Shown: positions 7,854-15,478 of the stretch, in pieces
How positions within the stretch are numbered: position 1 is the stretch's first letter
Layout: each line of letters opens with the position of its first letter
Source of the DNA: Anaerolineales bacterium
Lineage (GTDB): Bacteria; Chloroflexota; Anaerolineae; 4572-78; J111
Reading direction: 5' to 3'
NCBI GenBank assembly: GCA_020634935.1
Contig: JACKAT010000068.1
Location: forward strand, 1 to 29,520
DNA: 29,520 bases
Notes under the pieces: generated by a model
What the model was told of the DNA's origin: nothing
The model's database searches: none
Seen by the model: the letters and a program-made list of their open reading frames with translations, nothing else
Translations under genes and position numbers: made by a program

Positions 7854-7891
7854 GGTGATAGTCACCTGATTATAACTAAGTGACTATCACC
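7854..7891 (-). promoter_or_regulatory. Paired palindromic operator bracketing a -10 box, upstream of DUF2085 gene
   Basis: GGTGATAGTCAC (7854-7865) and its exact reverse complement GTGACTATCACC (7880-7891) are separated by 14 bases. Each arm is nearly self-palindromic (GGTGA-tag-TCACC on the left), so this can be read as two operator half-pairs with centres 25 bases apart. On the minus strand the spacer holds TATAAT (complement of 7869-7874). A dimeric repressor bound at both would cover the promoter of the DUF2085 gene. There is no T-run on the far side, so a terminator for the gmd operon is less likely. Confidence 0.55.
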
Positions 7892-8020
7892 GTTTGAAAT
7901 AGGTAAACCCTAATTTAATTGGGTCGCTCAGTGGATATCATAGCGGCAATAGGAGCGGATGTCAACAGGGGGATTTAGTCAAACCTTAGGGGTTTCTAGC
8001 TCTCTTCGGTGTGGCGGCTA

Positions 8021-9004
8021 TCAACCGTACCCTTCGGCCCGCAAAGCCTCGAAGTCGGCATCGACCATTAATCTGATCAGGCCAGGGAAATCAACCGTTG
8101 GCTCCCAGCCTAATTTGGTATGCGCCTTGGTCGCGTCGCCAATCAACAGATCGACTTCCGCCGGGCGGTAGAATTTCTCATCGATAATGACGTGATCTTC
8201 ATAATTTAGCCCCAGATAACTAAAGGCCACTTCACACAACTCGCGCACCGAATGCGTTTCGCCGGTAGAAACTACATAATCATCCGGCTGGTCTTGTTGC
8301 AGCATTAGCCACATGGCCCTCACGTAATCACCCGCGTAGCCCCAATCGCGTTGCGCTTCCAGGTTACCCAGCCGCAGTTCATCTTGCAGGCCCAGTTTGA
8401 TCCGGGCGGCGGCGTGGGTCACTTTGTGGGTGACAAATTCTAATCCTCGGCGCGGCGACTCATGATTAAAGAGAATACCTGAACAGGCATACAGATTGTA
8501 ACTCTCCCGATAGTTGACTGTAATCCAATGGCCATAAACCTTGGCTACCCCGTAAGGGCTGCGGGGGTAGAACGGAGTTTTTTCGGTCTGGGGAACTTCC
8601 ATCACTTTGCCAAACATTTCACTGGAAGAAGCCTGGTAAAAACGGACATCGGGATTGACAATGCGAATAGCATCGAGCATGCGGGTAACGCCTAGTGCCG
8701 TAAACTCGCCGGTGAGTACGGGCTGCCGCCACGAGGTAGGGACAAATGATTGGGCGGCTAAGTTGTAAACTTCTTGGGGATCATACTCACGCAGGATATC
8801 GATCAGCGACATCTGGTCAAGTAGGTCGCCCTGAACAATCTCCAGAGCTTCTAGTTCTTGCAGGTGAGCAATCCGATCAAAATTGACCGTACTGCTGCGT
8901 CGTACCATACCGATAACCTGATAGCCTTGTTCTAACAGAAATTCGGCCAGATACGATCCGTCCTGGCCGGTGATGCCGGTGATTAAGGCTCTTTTACGAC
9001 TCAT
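8021..9004 (-). CDS. gmd: GDP-mannose 4,6-dehydratase
   Basis: A 327-residue enzyme of the extended short-chain dehydrogenase family that converts GDP-mannose to GDP-4-dehydro-6-deoxy-D-mannose, the first step to GDP-rhamnose or GDP-fucose. Visible are the NADP-binding GITGQDG at 10-16, the SSSEMFG patch at 126-132, catalytic Tyr151 and Lys155 in YGVAK, the NHESPRRG substrate loop at 180-187 and LGNLEAQRDWGYAGDYV at 212-228, all typical of Gmd. The start has AGGAG eight bases upstream. It is second in a two-gene operon, 18 bases behind the rmd-like reductase gene that uses its product. Confidence 0.96.
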   Translation of the reverse strand: MSRKRALITGITGQDGSYLAEFLLEQGYQVIGMVRRSSTVNFDRIAHLQELEALEIVQGDLLDQMSLIDILREYDPQEVYNLAAQSFVPTSWRQPVLTGEFTALGVTRMLDAIRIVNPDVRFYQASSSEMFGKVMEVPQTEKTPFYPRSPYGVAKVYGHWITVNYRESYNLYACSGILFNHESPRRGLEFVTHKVTHAAARIKLGLQDELRLGNLEAQRDWGYAGDYVRAMWLMLQQDQPDDYVVSTGETHSVRELCEVAFSYLGLNYEDHVIIDEKFYRPAEVDLLIGDATKAHTKLGWEPTVDFPGLIRLMVDADFEALRAEGYG

Positions 9005-9022
9005 AATCTATCTCCTAGTTTC

Positions 9023-9979
9023 CTAAATGGTTTGTTTTACTTCTTTGCGCCAGTAATCAAGCACGCGCTGTAAACTATCCTCAAACTTATAAAGGGGCTG
9101 CCAGCCGGTTTGAGAGCAAAGTTTGCTGTTGTCGGCGTAAATGACCGGGATGTCTGAGGGCCGCATCCGTTCCGGGTCCGGCTTGATCTCAATCCGGATG
9201 TTAGAATACTTGAGTAACACATCCAGCAGGTACTGAATGGAGTAAGCCCGGCCCGTACCAATGTTATAAGCCTCGCCGGATTCCCCATGCTCGATCAGCA
9301 GGGCATAAGCCCGGGTGACATCGATGACATCAGTAAAATCGCGTTGGGCTTCCAAATTACCCACATAAATAACCGGCTCATTGCGTCCCACTTCAATCTG
9401 CGCAATCTGCTTGGCGAATGAAGCCGCCACAAAGAACGGATTTTGGCGCGGACCAATATGATTGAAGGCTCGAGCCCGTAAGACATCAACATTGCGGCTA
9501 AGATGATATTGTAAAGCCATCAGATCTTGCGTAACCTTGCTAACCCCATAAGGATTTTGGGGGTGAAGTGGGGTGTCTTCCCTAACCGGCAGCTGATCCT
9601 CAGAGATGCGGCCGTAGACCTCGTTTGAGGTCGAAATTAACAGCCGAGCTTGGCAACCGCAGCTCAGCATCGCTTCCAAGATGTTAAGCTGGGGGCGAAT
9701 ATTACTTTCCATCGTATCCCAAGGATTGGCCCAAGAGCGGGGAACAAAGGCTTGACCGGCCAAATGATAAATCGCCTCAGGCTGGACATCGCTGATGAGT
9801 TGGTTAACCGCGTTAGGGTCCCGCAAATCGGCAGTGATCGGCTCGATGGGTTGGCTTAAATAATCTAGCGTTTTGGTGCGGCTGCGGGCCACACCCACCA
9901 CTTTGTCCCCCCTATCGAGTAAAATTTGGGCCAGATGACTGCCGGCAAAGCCGGTAATGCCTGTAATTAATGCCCGCAC
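9023..9979 (-). CDS. rmd: GDP-4-dehydro-6-deoxy-D-mannose reductase
   Basis: A 318-residue extended short-chain dehydrogenase that probably reduces the Gmd product to GDP-D-rhamnose. GITGFAG at 7-13 binds NAD(P); STSNEVYG at 116-123 and Tyr144/Lys148 in YGVSK form the catalytic set; GNLEAQRDFTDVIDV is the substrate-site motif shared with Gmd. The start is placed at the GTG at 9979 because AAGGAGAC lies six bases before it and the protein then begins VRALITGITG, as relatives do; a longer frame begins at 10036 but adds 19 residues with no family support. UDP-sugar epimerases are an alternative, but pairing with gmd argues for Rmd. It leads the operon. Confidence 0.85.
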   Translation of the reverse strand: MRALITGITGFAGSHLAQILLDRGDKVVGVARSRTKTLDYLSQPIEPITADLRDPNAVNQLISDVQPEAIYHLAGQAFVPRSWANPWDTMESNIRPQLNILEAMLSCGCQARLLISTSNEVYGRISEDQLPVREDTPLHPQNPYGVSKVTQDLMALQYHLSRNVDVLRARAFNHIGPRQNPFFVAASFAKQIAQIEVGRNEPVIYVGNLEAQRDFTDVIDVTRAYALLIEHGESGEAYNIGTGRAYSIQYLLDVLLKYSNIRIEIKPDPERMRPSDIPVIYADNSKLCSQTGWQPLYKFEDSLQRVLDYWRKEVKQTI

Positions 9980-10024
9980 TAATGTCTCCTTAAAATAATC
10001 GCCCGGATTACTATGCCGCACGGC

Positions 10025-10052
10025 ATTATAATCCACTTCATTTTAACCGCAA
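10025..10052 (-). promoter_or_regulatory. Predicted promoter of the rmd-gmd operon
   Basis: On the minus strand TTGCGG (complement of 10047-10052) and TATAAT (complement of 10025-10030) are 16 bases apart, about 45 bases before the rmd start. The palindrome ATGCCG-CA-CGGCAT at 10013-10026 overlaps the -10 box and the expected transcription start and may be an operator. The promoter is back to back with that of mraZ, about 90 bases away. Confidence 0.55.
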
Positions 10053-10137
10053 AGCACTCTGACACGCAACAATAAGGCCCCCCCGCCAAATTTCATCATA
10101 CGCAAATAAATGCACCTTAAAAAATCTCGCCGCCAAC

Positions 10138-10166
10138 TAGACAGGTGGGGCAAAGTGGGTTATAAT
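10138..10166 (+). promoter_or_regulatory. Predicted dcw cluster promoter upstream of mraZ
   Basis: TAGACA (10138-10143) and TATAAT (10161-10166) are 17 bases apart, a near-consensus sigma-70-type promoter about 100 bases before mraZ. A weaker second promoter, GAGACA (10170-10175) and TAAAAT (10193-10198), also spaced 17 bases, would start transcription near 10205. The MraZ boxes lie in and behind both. Confidence 0.7.
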
Positions 10167-10202
10167 GTGGAGACATGTGGGGAAAAGTGGGGTAAAATGG
10201 GT
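10146..10202 (+). promoter_or_regulatory. MraZ operator: six TGGGN boxes in 2+4 arrangement
   Basis: TGGGG at 10146, TGGGT at 10156, TGGAG at 10168, TGGGG at 10178, TGGGG at 10188 and TGGGT at 10198 recur at 10-base spacing, except for 12 bases between the second and third. MraZ is known to bind several TGGGN repeats spaced by five bases upstream of its own gene. The first two boxes are in the promoter spacer and the rest follow the -10, so binding should repress the cluster. A further TGGGG at 10230 belongs to a small hairpin with CCCCA at 10242-10246. Confidence 0.8.
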
Positions 10203-10204
10203 AA

Positions 10205-10220
10205 TAGAACACTTGTTCTA
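10205..10220. promoter_or_regulatory. LexA-like palindrome in the mraZ leader
   Basis: TAGAACACTTGTTCTA is a perfect palindrome apart from its centre and fits the GAAC-N4-GTTC core of Gram-positive-type LexA (SOS) boxes. It follows the last MraZ box by two bases and would cover the start point of the second predicted promoter, or lie just behind the first. No lexA gene is in the window. A caution is that TAGAACA also occurs in a repeat at about 23796, so a repeat origin is possible. Confidence 0.45.
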
Positions 10221-10267
10221 AACCCTAAATGGGGAAAAATGCCCCACCATTTCACAAGGCGCGCGCG

Positions 10268-10705
10268 ATGTTTTTAGGTGAATATGAACATACAATTGAC
10301 GACAAAGGGCGACTGACCATCCCCGCTAAGTTTCGCGACGAACTTGAAACTGGGGTGGTCATTACCCGCGGCCTGGATGGCTGTTTGTGGGCCTATCCGC
10401 GTGGTGAATGGGAAAAAGTGACCGAAAAAATTGCTGAGCTCCCCACCTCTGACCAAAACGTCCGAAACTTTGTCCGTTTTTTCTTCTCAAGCGCCTTTGA
10501 CTCGATTCCTGATCGTCAGGGACGGATCCTTATTCCCCAAAACTTGCGAGATTATGCCGGTATTAGTAGTGAAACTGCCGTAATTGGGGTCATGAATCGT
10601 CTGGAACTTTGGAATCCCACCAAGTGGGCTGATGTCTTCGCTAAAGTTGAAGAAAACCCCGAAGCCATTGTGTCCCAACTGCAAGATTTAGGCGTTAACT
10701 TTTAG
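10268..10705 (+). CDS. mraZ: Transcriptional regulator MraZ
   Basis: A 145-residue DNA-binding protein with two AbrB/SpoVT-like swapped-hairpin repeats. Each carries the conserved DxxGR turn: TIDDKGRLTIPAKFR at 9-23 and IPDRQGRILIPQNLR at 80-94. MraZ forms rings that bind TGGGN repeats and represses the dcw cluster in other bacteria; such repeats stand upstream here. The start is at the ATG at 10268 (MFLGEYEH, the usual opening) with AAGG eight bases before; an in-frame ATG at 10229 would add 13 residues without family support. It is the first gene of the cluster. Confidence 0.97.
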   Translation: MFLGEYEHTIDDKGRLTIPAKFRDELETGVVITRGLDGCLWAYPRGEWEKVTEKIAELPTSDQNVRNFVRFFFSSAFDSIPDRQGRILIPQNLRDYAGISSETAVIGVMNRLELWNPTKWADVFAKVEENPEAIVSQLQDLGVNF

Positions 10706-10738
10706 TAAGAGGTCGTAACTAGTGAGTGTCGAGAGAAA

Positions 10739-11668
10739 ATGCATATCCCTGTTCTTTTACAAGAAGTGCTTGACACTCTCCAGCCAAAACCCGGCGGTAT
10801 TTATATCGATGGGACGGTTGGCGCAGGCGGCCACGCGGCAGCCATTTTACGCGCCTGTGCTCCGGATGGGCAACTGTTTGGGCTAGATCAGGATCAAACC
10901 GCTCTAGACTTGGCTCGTCATCAATTGGCTGAATTTAAAGAGAGAGTTCACCTCCTTCATTATAATTTTGACCGGCTGGCCGAGGTAGCCCGGCGTTATG
11001 ATCTTCCCCCGGCCAACGGCATCTTACTCGATATTGGCGTGTCGTCAATGCAGCTCGACCAGCCGGAACGAGGTTTTTCGTTTCAAGTTGACGGCCCGCT
11101 CGATATGCGGATGAACCCTTCGGCTCCGGAGTCGGCCGCCGATTTGGTCAATCATCTGCCGGCAGAGGAACTGGCCCACCTCATCTACCGGTACGGTGAA
11201 GAACCACGTAGCCGCCGGATTGCTGCAGCGATTATCAAGGCCAGGCCCATCACCGGTACGCTGCACCTGGCCGAGATTGTGGCCAAAGCCGCCGGCGGAC
11301 GCCCGGCCTCGGGTCGAAGAAAGATCCACCCGGCCACCCGTACCTTTCAAGCCTTACGCGTGGCGGTTAATGATGAACTGGGCGTTCTGGAACGGGTTTT
11401 GCCACAAGCCATCGCCCTGCTGAAACCCGGCGGGCGGCTGGCTGTCATCAGCTTTAACTCGTTAGAAGATCGTATCGTAAAACAATATTTTAAGCGCGAA
11501 GCGCAGGATTGTATTTGTCCGCCTGATCAACTTTTTTGTACGTGTAGACATAAAGCTACTGTCACTATTATAACCAAAAAGCCTGTAACGCCTAGTTCGG
11601 CTGAAATAGATACCAATCCAAGAGCCCGTAGCGCAAAGCTGCGGGTTGTTGAGTTAATAAGGGGATAA
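10739..11668 (+). CDS. rsmH: 16S rRNA (cytosine(1402)-N(4))-methyltransferase
   Basis: A 309-residue SAM-dependent enzyme that methylates N4 of C1402 in 16S rRNA; formerly mraW. The SAM site is seen in IDGTVGAGGHA at 23-33 and LDIGVSS at 97-103. MRMNP at 123-127, FQALRVAVNDEL at 203-214 and the highly conserved SLEDRIVK at 241-248 fit the family throughout. A C-terminal pair of cysteine doublets (C258, C260, C267, C269) is common in non-proteobacterial members. It follows mraZ by 33 bases with only a weak purine-rich binding site (GAGAGAAA) and is 4 bases from the ftsL-like gene. Confidence 0.97.
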   Translation: MHIPVLLQEVLDTLQPKPGGIYIDGTVGAGGHAAAILRACAPDGQLFGLDQDQTALDLARHQLAEFKERVHLLHYNFDRLAEVARRYDLPPANGILLDIGVSSMQLDQPERGFSFQVDGPLDMRMNPSAPESAADLVNHLPAEELAHLIYRYGEEPRSRRIAAAIIKARPITGTLHLAEIVAKAAGGRPASGRRKIHPATRTFQALRVAVNDELGVLERVLPQAIALLKPGGRLAVISFNSLEDRIVKQYFKREAQDCICPPDQLFCTCRHKATVTIITKKPVTPSSAEIDTNPRARSAKLRVVELIRG

Positions 11669-11672
11669 TATT

Positions 11673-12170
11673 ATGTCAAGTAATACCATGATCAGCTTGC
11701 GACCAGCCAACGTCATCCGTCAGATACCGTGGCGTTTGGGCAGTAAAACCGCTCTGGGCTTTATTCTTATTATAGCTATTTTTAGTCTGGTCGGCTGGTT
11801 ATACTTGACAAATGCCAGTACGGTTACGGCTACCAGCTATCGCATCGATGAACTGCGCTTTGAACTTGACCAGTTGCGAAACCAAAATGCCGCTTTGATT
11901 TTGGAAATTGCCAAACTCGAGGCGCTCGACCGAGTCGAGGCCAGGGCCACGGAACTGGGCTATAGACCTATTGCTGATGTGCAGTATATCTCTGTCGACA
12001 ATTATCCGGCCTCGTCGGAACCGGTCGAGTCGAACTATCAAGTGGTATACGTTGAGAACAGTGTTGATGCTTACATTGACGATGTGGCTCAGCCGGGCTG
12101 GTGGCAGATCAAGTTGGATGCGTTGGTGGCTTGGTTTGAAGGCCGGGACGTAGAATTGCTAACCCGGTAA
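11673..12170 (+). CDS. ftsL: FtsL-like cell division protein with extended C-terminus
   Basis: A 165-residue bitopic membrane protein in the position of ftsL. Residues 1-27 are a short basic cytoplasmic part, 28-46 the membrane helix (GFILIIAIFSLVGWLYL), and 57-92 a coiled coil of the septum-initiator type (IDELRFELDQLRNQNAALILEIAKLEAL). FtsL/DivIC proteins form a complex with FtsQ (DivIB) and activate FtsW-FtsI. Most members stop soon after the coiled coil; here about 60 further extracytoplasmic residues follow, acidic in the first part and with a WW pair, without a family match I know. The start has AAGGGGA upstream and overlaps the end of rsmH. Sequence conservation is low in this family, so the call rests on topology and position. 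Confidence 0.82.
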   Translation: MSSNTMISLRPANVIRQIPWRLGSKTALGFILIIAIFSLVGWLYLTNASTVTATSYRIDELRFELDQLRNQNAALILEIAKLEALDRVEARATELGYRPIADVQYISVDNYPASSEPVESNYQVVYVENSVDAYIDDVAQPGWWQIKLDALVAWFEGRDVELLTR

Positions 12171-12248
12171 AGCAATTGATCGCCACAGCCTGAGTTGGTG
12201 ATCGACTCAAGATAAGTCGTAAGTTAGTAGATTTCACATCCTAATTTT

Positions 12249-13979
12249 ATGGAACAGGCAAAGTATCGCGTTTACACCATTATGGCTATTATGTCCGCCG
12301 CCGGATTGGTGCTCATTGGACAGTTAGTTCGCTGGCAGGTCATCGAGCATCATCGTTTTGCGGCCTGGGCCGAAGAGGAACACCAGGATGAGATGGTCAT
12401 CCCGGCTCGCCGCGGCGAAATTCGGGATCGAACCGGTCATCTGTTAGCCACCGATTTGATCGAATATGACATTTCAGCTAGCCCCAAAATTATCGCCGAT
12501 CCGGAGACTACGGCCGATCGCCTGGCTTCATTATTGGATATGCCGCGCAATGAGATTTATCAGATTCTTACCAGCAAAAAAGCGTGGCTGCCGATTAAAA
12601 ACGATGTCCCTCAATCGATTGGCGAGACAATTCTGGGGTGGGATACCGTCGGCTTGCTGGCTGAACCCCGCTCAAAGCGAGTATACCCCGAGGGTCAGAT
12701 GGGGGCTCATTTGTTAGGATTTGTGAACAACAACGGTAATGGGTTTTATGGTGTGGAAGGCTATTACGACAATATGCTCAACGGCAGCCCCGGCCTGCAG
12801 GCCGGCGAGCGCAGCCCCTTTGGCGATCTTATTCCTTTGGGCGTCAGTCGCTTCGTCCCTCCGGTGAGCGGGCCAACCCTTTATCTAACCATTGACCGTG
12901 GCGTGCAGTATGTCGCCGAAAGGGAATTAGAAGACGCTGTGCTGCGGTATGGCGCGCAGACGGGTTCGGTGGTGATTATGCAGCCCAAAACCGGCGCTAT
13001 TTTGGCGATGGCCGGTTATCCCAGCTACGACCCCAACAACTATGGCGTCAGCAATGAATATCTCTTCTCAAACCCCACCGTCAGCGAGCAGTATGAGCCA
13101 GGCTCGGTCTTTAAAATTGTCACTATGGCCGCCGGCCTGGATGCCGGTGTGGTCGGCCACCTGGGCACCATTTACGACGGCGGCTCGATTGAAGTGGGCG
13201 GGCGCGTGATCTACAACTGGGATAGACAGAGCCACGGCGAAGTTGATATGACCGATGTCTTGGCTAAAAGCTTGAATGTAGGCGTGGCTCAGATTGCCGT
13301 CGCGCTGGGCAAAGATCGATTTTATACCTACATGAAACGTTTTGGCTTCGGCCAGCTCACCGAAATCGATCTGGATAATGAAGGGCCGGGGACGCTCAAA
13401 ACGCCTAAAGATGCTAATTGGCACGAAAGCGATCTGGGTACCAATTCATTCGGGCAGGGGATTGCTGTCACGCCGGTTCAAATTGCGGCGGCAGTAAGCG
13501 CGGTTGCCAACGACGGCTTATTAATGAAACCCTACGTCGTTCAGCGAATTGTTGACGGCGACCGGCAGGTTGAGGTCCAACCGACGGTCGTTCGCCAGGC
13601 CGTTACGGCTGAAACGGCTCATAAGCTAACCGATATGCTGGTCGAAGCCCTAACCCGCAGCGAGTCGGCCTCGTTACTGCCGGGTTATCGGGTGGCCGGT
13701 AAAACAGGCACGGCCGAGATTCCGGTGCCAGGCGGCTACCACCCCACCCTGACGCTGGCTTCATTTGCCGGCTACTTGCCCGCCGATGATCCAGAACTAC
13801 TGATCCTGGTGATTATCGACCGGCCAACCACATCGCGTTGGGGCAGTGAAACGGCTTCTCCCACCTTCAAGCGGATTGCCGAGCAGTTGGTGGTTTTATT
13901 GAATATTTTACCCGATGACATTCGCCAGAGTGCCGAGGTCAACGGCGAAGCGCAGCTAACCTTAAATGATGAACCGTAA
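12249..13979 (+). CDS. ftsI: Septal peptidoglycan transpeptidase FtsI (penicillin-binding protein)
   Basis: A 576-residue class B penicillin-binding protein that crosslinks septal peptidoglycan outside the membrane. One N-terminal membrane helix is at about 9-27; the dimerisation domain begins with the PARRGEIRDRTG motif at 52-63. The transpeptidase domain has catalytic SVFK (Ser286, Lys289), SLN at 341-343 and KTGT at 485-488, all intact. No PASTA domain follows. Partner: FtsW, encoded in the same cluster. The 78 bases after ftsL hold a short imperfect stem and no clear ribosome binding site. murF follows after only 6 bases where murE would be expected. Confidence 0.96.
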   Translation: MEQAKYRVYTIMAIMSAAGLVLIGQLVRWQVIEHHRFAAWAEEEHQDEMVIPARRGEIRDRTGHLLATDLIEYDISASPKIIADPETTADRLASLLDMPRNEIYQILTSKKAWLPIKNDVPQSIGETILGWDTVGLLAEPRSKRVYPEGQMGAHLLGFVNNNGNGFYGVEGYYDNMLNGSPGLQAGERSPFGDLIPLGVSRFVPPVSGPTLYLTIDRGVQYVAERELEDAVLRYGAQTGSVVIMQPKTGAILAMAGYPSYDPNNYGVSNEYLFSNPTVSEQYEPGSVFKIVTMAAGLDAGVVGHLGTIYDGGSIEVGGRVIYNWDRQSHGEVDMTDVLAKSLNVGVAQIAVALGKDRFYTYMKRFGFGQLTEIDLDNEGPGTLKTPKDANWHESDLGTNSFGQGIAVTPVQIAAAVSAVANDGLLMKPYVVQRIVDGDRQVEVQPTVVRQAVTAETAHKLTDMLVEALTRSESASLLPGYRVAGKTGTAEIPVPGGYHPTLTLASFAGYLPADDPELLILVIIDRPTTSRWGSETASPTFKRIAEQLVVLLNILPDDIRQSAEVNGEAQLTLNDEP

Positions 13980-13985
13980 TCCATC

Positions 13986-15431
13986 ATGATTTTAGCCGAT
14001 GTGATTGAAAGCTTAACCGGATATCGCGTTGACGCGCCGCAGCCTATTAGCGTAGTGGTGATCGACTCGCGGGCGGCCAAACCGGGTTCGTTGTTTGTCG
14101 CTTTACCCGGCGAGCAGACCGACGGCCACAATTTTGTGGCGGCGGCCTTCCAACAAGGCGCTGTCGCGGCTCTCGTACACCAGGCAGTCGATGCGTGCCG
14201 GCCGGAACAGACGGTGGTGGTAGGGCAATTTGCCGCCGGTCAGCCGCTGCCGCCATCGCCACTCTGCTTGCAGGTCAATGATACCTTATCAGGGTTGCAG
14301 CAGGTGGCCGCTTTTTGGCGCAGTAAATTCAGCCCGAAAGTGATCGCCATTACCGGTAGTGTTGGCAAAAGCACGACTAAAGAGCTGGTCTGGAGTGTCT
14401 TATCCGCCCGCTATCACACGCTCAAAAGTGCGGGCAACCAAAATAACGAGATCGGTTTGCCGCTAACCCTCTTAAAGCTCGATGCCTCGTACGAGCGAGC
14501 CGTGTTGGAAATGGGTATGTATGATCTGAGCGAAATCGCCTCACTATGCACACTGGCGCGACCCCATATCGGGGTGGTCACCAATGTTGGCCCGGTTCAC
14601 CTGGAGCGACTGGGTACGATGGAGCGCATTACCCAGGCCAAATCAGAGTTAGTCCAGGCGCTTCCCAGCGCTAATGAGGGGGGAGTGGCGGTTCTAAACT
14701 ATGACGATCCTCGGGTGCGCCCGATGGCGGACTTAACCTCGGCGCGAGTTTTCACCTACGGCTTATCCGAGGAAGCAGACCTATGGGCCAGCGAGGTTGA
14801 AAGCGCCGGCATGGAAGGAATTCGATTCGCCTTTCATTATCAGGACGATACCATTCACGCTCGGGTGCCGCTACTGGGGCGGCACAGTGTTCACACCGCG
14901 TTGCGAGCGGCGGCCGTGGGGTTGGTAGACGGCTTAGCCTGGGAAGAGATTATGACCGGCTTACAGTCACTGCCACGCTCGGCCCAACTGCGGTTGGTGT
15001 CTGCGGCGGGGCCTAATCAATCGACGCTCCTGGATGACACCTACAATGCCAACCCGGCTTCGACCATTGCCGCGCTTAATTTGCTGGACGATCTGGCGGC
15101 CACCAGAAAAATTGCTGTGTTAGGCGAGATGATGGAATTGGGTAGTTTTGAAGAGGAAGGGCATCGTAAGGTCGGCTGCCGGGCTGCCGATGTAGTCGAT
15201 CTCCTGATAACCATCGGCCCCCGAACGCGCTTCTTAGTAGACGAGGCCCGGTCTTGTGGCTTAGCCTCCTCAAAAATCTTGGAACTTGATACCAATCAAC
15301 TGGCTGTTGACTATCTCAACCAGACCTTGGAACCCGGCAACATCGTGCTGATCAAAGGTTCTTTATCGCGGAGGATGGGCGAAATCGTGTCGGCCTTGGC
15401 GATTCAAGGTGAGGCAGTTCAGAAGGAATAA
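13986..15431 (+). CDS. murF: UDP-N-acetylmuramoyl-tripeptide--D-alanyl-D-alanine ligase
   Basis: A 481-residue Mur ligase that adds D-Ala-D-Ala to the UDP-MurNAc-tripeptide in the cytoplasm. The N-terminal domain has the MurF/MurE-like VVVIDSRAAKPGSLFVALPGE stretch. The ATP site is TGSVGKSTTKE at 123-133, Lys219 in the AKSEL motif is the likely carbamylated lysine, and DDTYNANPAS at 350-359 is the MurF-specific signature that separates it from MurE. It lies 6 bases behind ftsI. Since murE is missing between them, the tripeptide it needs must be made by a MurE coded elsewhere. Confidence 0.96.
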   Translation: MILADVIESLTGYRVDAPQPISVVVIDSRAAKPGSLFVALPGEQTDGHNFVAAAFQQGAVAALVHQAVDACRPEQTVVVGQFAAGQPLPPSPLCLQVNDTLSGLQQVAAFWRSKFSPKVIAITGSVGKSTTKELVWSVLSARYHTLKSAGNQNNEIGLPLTLLKLDASYERAVLEMGMYDLSEIASLCTLARPHIGVVTNVGPVHLERLGTMERITQAKSELVQALPSANEGGVAVLNYDDPRVRPMADLTSARVFTYGLSEEADLWASEVESAGMEGIRFAFHYQDDTIHARVPLLGRHSVHTALRAAAVGLVDGLAWEEIMTGLQSLPRSAQLRLVSAAGPNQSTLLDDTYNANPASTIAALNLLDDLAATRKIAVLGEMMELGSFEEEGHRKVGCRAADVVDLLITIGPRTRFLVDEARSCGLASSKILELDTNQLAVDYLNQTLEPGNIVLIKGSLSRRMGEIVSALAIQGEAVQKE

Positions 15432-15478
15432 ACGGTGGATTTGATGCTACCGGACGGGATCGATCAAAAAGGCAGACC

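Noticed and set aside
7980..8000. Terminator behind gmd (AAACC/GGTTT stem)
   Set aside because: The stem is only five pairs and no T-run follows on the minus strand.
9980..10036. N-terminal extension of the rmd reductase
   Set aside because: A strong AAGGAGAC site directs the GTG at 9979, and the extension would cover the predicted promoter.
10229..10267. N-terminal extension of MraZ
   Set aside because: The family begins MFLGEYEH; the extra codons encode the TGGGG/CCCCA hairpin region.
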